Shown here piece by piece: positions 5,273-5,406 of a DNA stretch of 5,406 bases. Position 1 is the first letter of the stretch; every line of letters begins with the position of its first letter. This DNA is from SAR202 cluster bacterium AC-647-N09_OGT_505m (lineage in GTDB: Bacteria; Chloroflexota; Dehalococcoidia; UBA2985): NCBI GenBank assembly GCA_009391225.1, contig VEXC01000035.1, positions 1 through 5,406 of the forward strand, written 5' to 3'. The notes beneath the pieces are model-generated. The model did no database searches and was not told the origin of the DNA. It saw only the letters and a program-made list of their open reading frames with translations. The position numbers and the translations under genes were made by a program.

Positions 5273-5406
5273 AGTGGATGAGGGTTCCAGGTGTGTCCAC
5301 GAAGCTGGAGGCGACTATGATGGGCACATTGTACAAAGCCCCCAACTCAATCGAGCGGGGGTTCATTTTTGCTCCGTGGGCGGCAAGTTCCAGCATCTCT
5401 TCGTAT
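5271..5406 (-). CDS. lysC: Aspartate kinase catalytic domain, C-terminal end (5'-truncated by window edge)
   Basis: The frame starting at base 5405 encodes 44 residues up to a TGA at 5271-5273. They match the end of the amino-acid-kinase fold of aspartate kinase: YEEMLELAAHGAKMNPRS, then IELGALYNVPIIVASSF and VDTPGTLIH, corresponding to the family pattern 'S-Y-x-E-M-x-E-L-A, hPRxVE, y-x-V-P, SSF...GTLI'. In ordinary aspartate kinases the chain continues directly into the linker and two ACT domains. Here TGA follows the GTLIH segment, and after three more codons (GAG GAC ATC) comes the ATG of the ACT unit in the same frame. The catalytic residues lie outside the window, so whether the rest is intact cannot be judged. 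A TGA one base away from GGA (Gly) or CGA (Arg) could be a recent mutation or a sequence error; a genuine two-subunit enzyme is the alternative. Confidence 0.88.
   Translation of the reverse strand, partial: YEEMLELAAHGAKMNPRSIELGALYNVPIIVASSFVDTPGTLIH

Noticed and set aside
5271..5273. TGA read as glycine, tryptophan or selenocysteine, giving an unbroken aspartate kinase
   Set aside because: The long gyrA and thyX-like frames contain no in-frame TGA, tryptophan is written TGG, and the glycosyltransferase ends in TGA. No selenocysteine is expected at this linker and I see no clear SECIS-like hairpin just downstream.

Overview
This 5.4 kb window looks like ordinary chromosomal DNA of a free-living bacterium. 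It carries the 3' part of gyrA on the + strand, followed by a tightly packed block on the - strand: a two-domain ThyX-like protein, a TPR protein with an acidic tail, a family 2 glycosyltransferase, and an aspartate kinase that is split in two. The protein sequences and this gene neighbourhood remind me of Dehalococcoidia-type Chloroflexota. That is recollection, not a database result. No phage, IS transposase, CRISPR array, rRNA or tRNA is visible.

Layout. 2-1225 (+): DNA gyrase subunit A, from the end of the breakage-reunion domain through a six-blade C-terminal pinwheel. A 41-nt convergent junction follows. 1267-2649 (-): double-domain ThyX-like protein. 2650-3009: the only long gap, holding the thyX leader and a candidate -10, two hairpins and a spaced ACTAA/TTAGT motif cluster. 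3010-3807 (-): TPR protein. 3808-3945: a short gap with a good candidate promoter for the TPR gene and a near-perfect 20-bp palindrome over its -35 element. 3946-4749 (-): glycosyltransferase with a TTG start. 4776-5261 (-): tandem ACT regulatory region of aspartate kinase. 5271-5406 (-): the end of the aspartate kinase catalytic domain, cut by the window edge.

Two places do not read as intact genes. The aspartate kinase is interrupted by an in-frame TGA exactly between the catalytic and ACT regions, and the ACT part restarts 9 nt later behind its own ribosome binding site. This resembles the separate regulatory (beta) subunit that Bacillus subtilis makes from an internal lysC start. The TPR gene runs into a tract of nine G (C on its coding strand) four codons before its stop. 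Removing one base opens a 20-residue acidic tail ending in TAG, so either the tract length varies or one base is wrong.

Together the genes cover DNA topology (GyrA), possible flavin-dependent dTMP synthesis (ThyX-like), an unidentified TPR function, sugar transfer to a lipid carrier or envelope glycan, and the first step of the aspartate amino-acid family. The ACT gene and the glycosyltransferase are 26 nt apart and are probably co-transcribed with the upstream kinase. The TPR and thyX genes appear to have their own promoters. I found no convincing new multi-gene system. The split aspartate kinase, the homopolymer frameshift and the degenerate double ThyX deserve the closest look.
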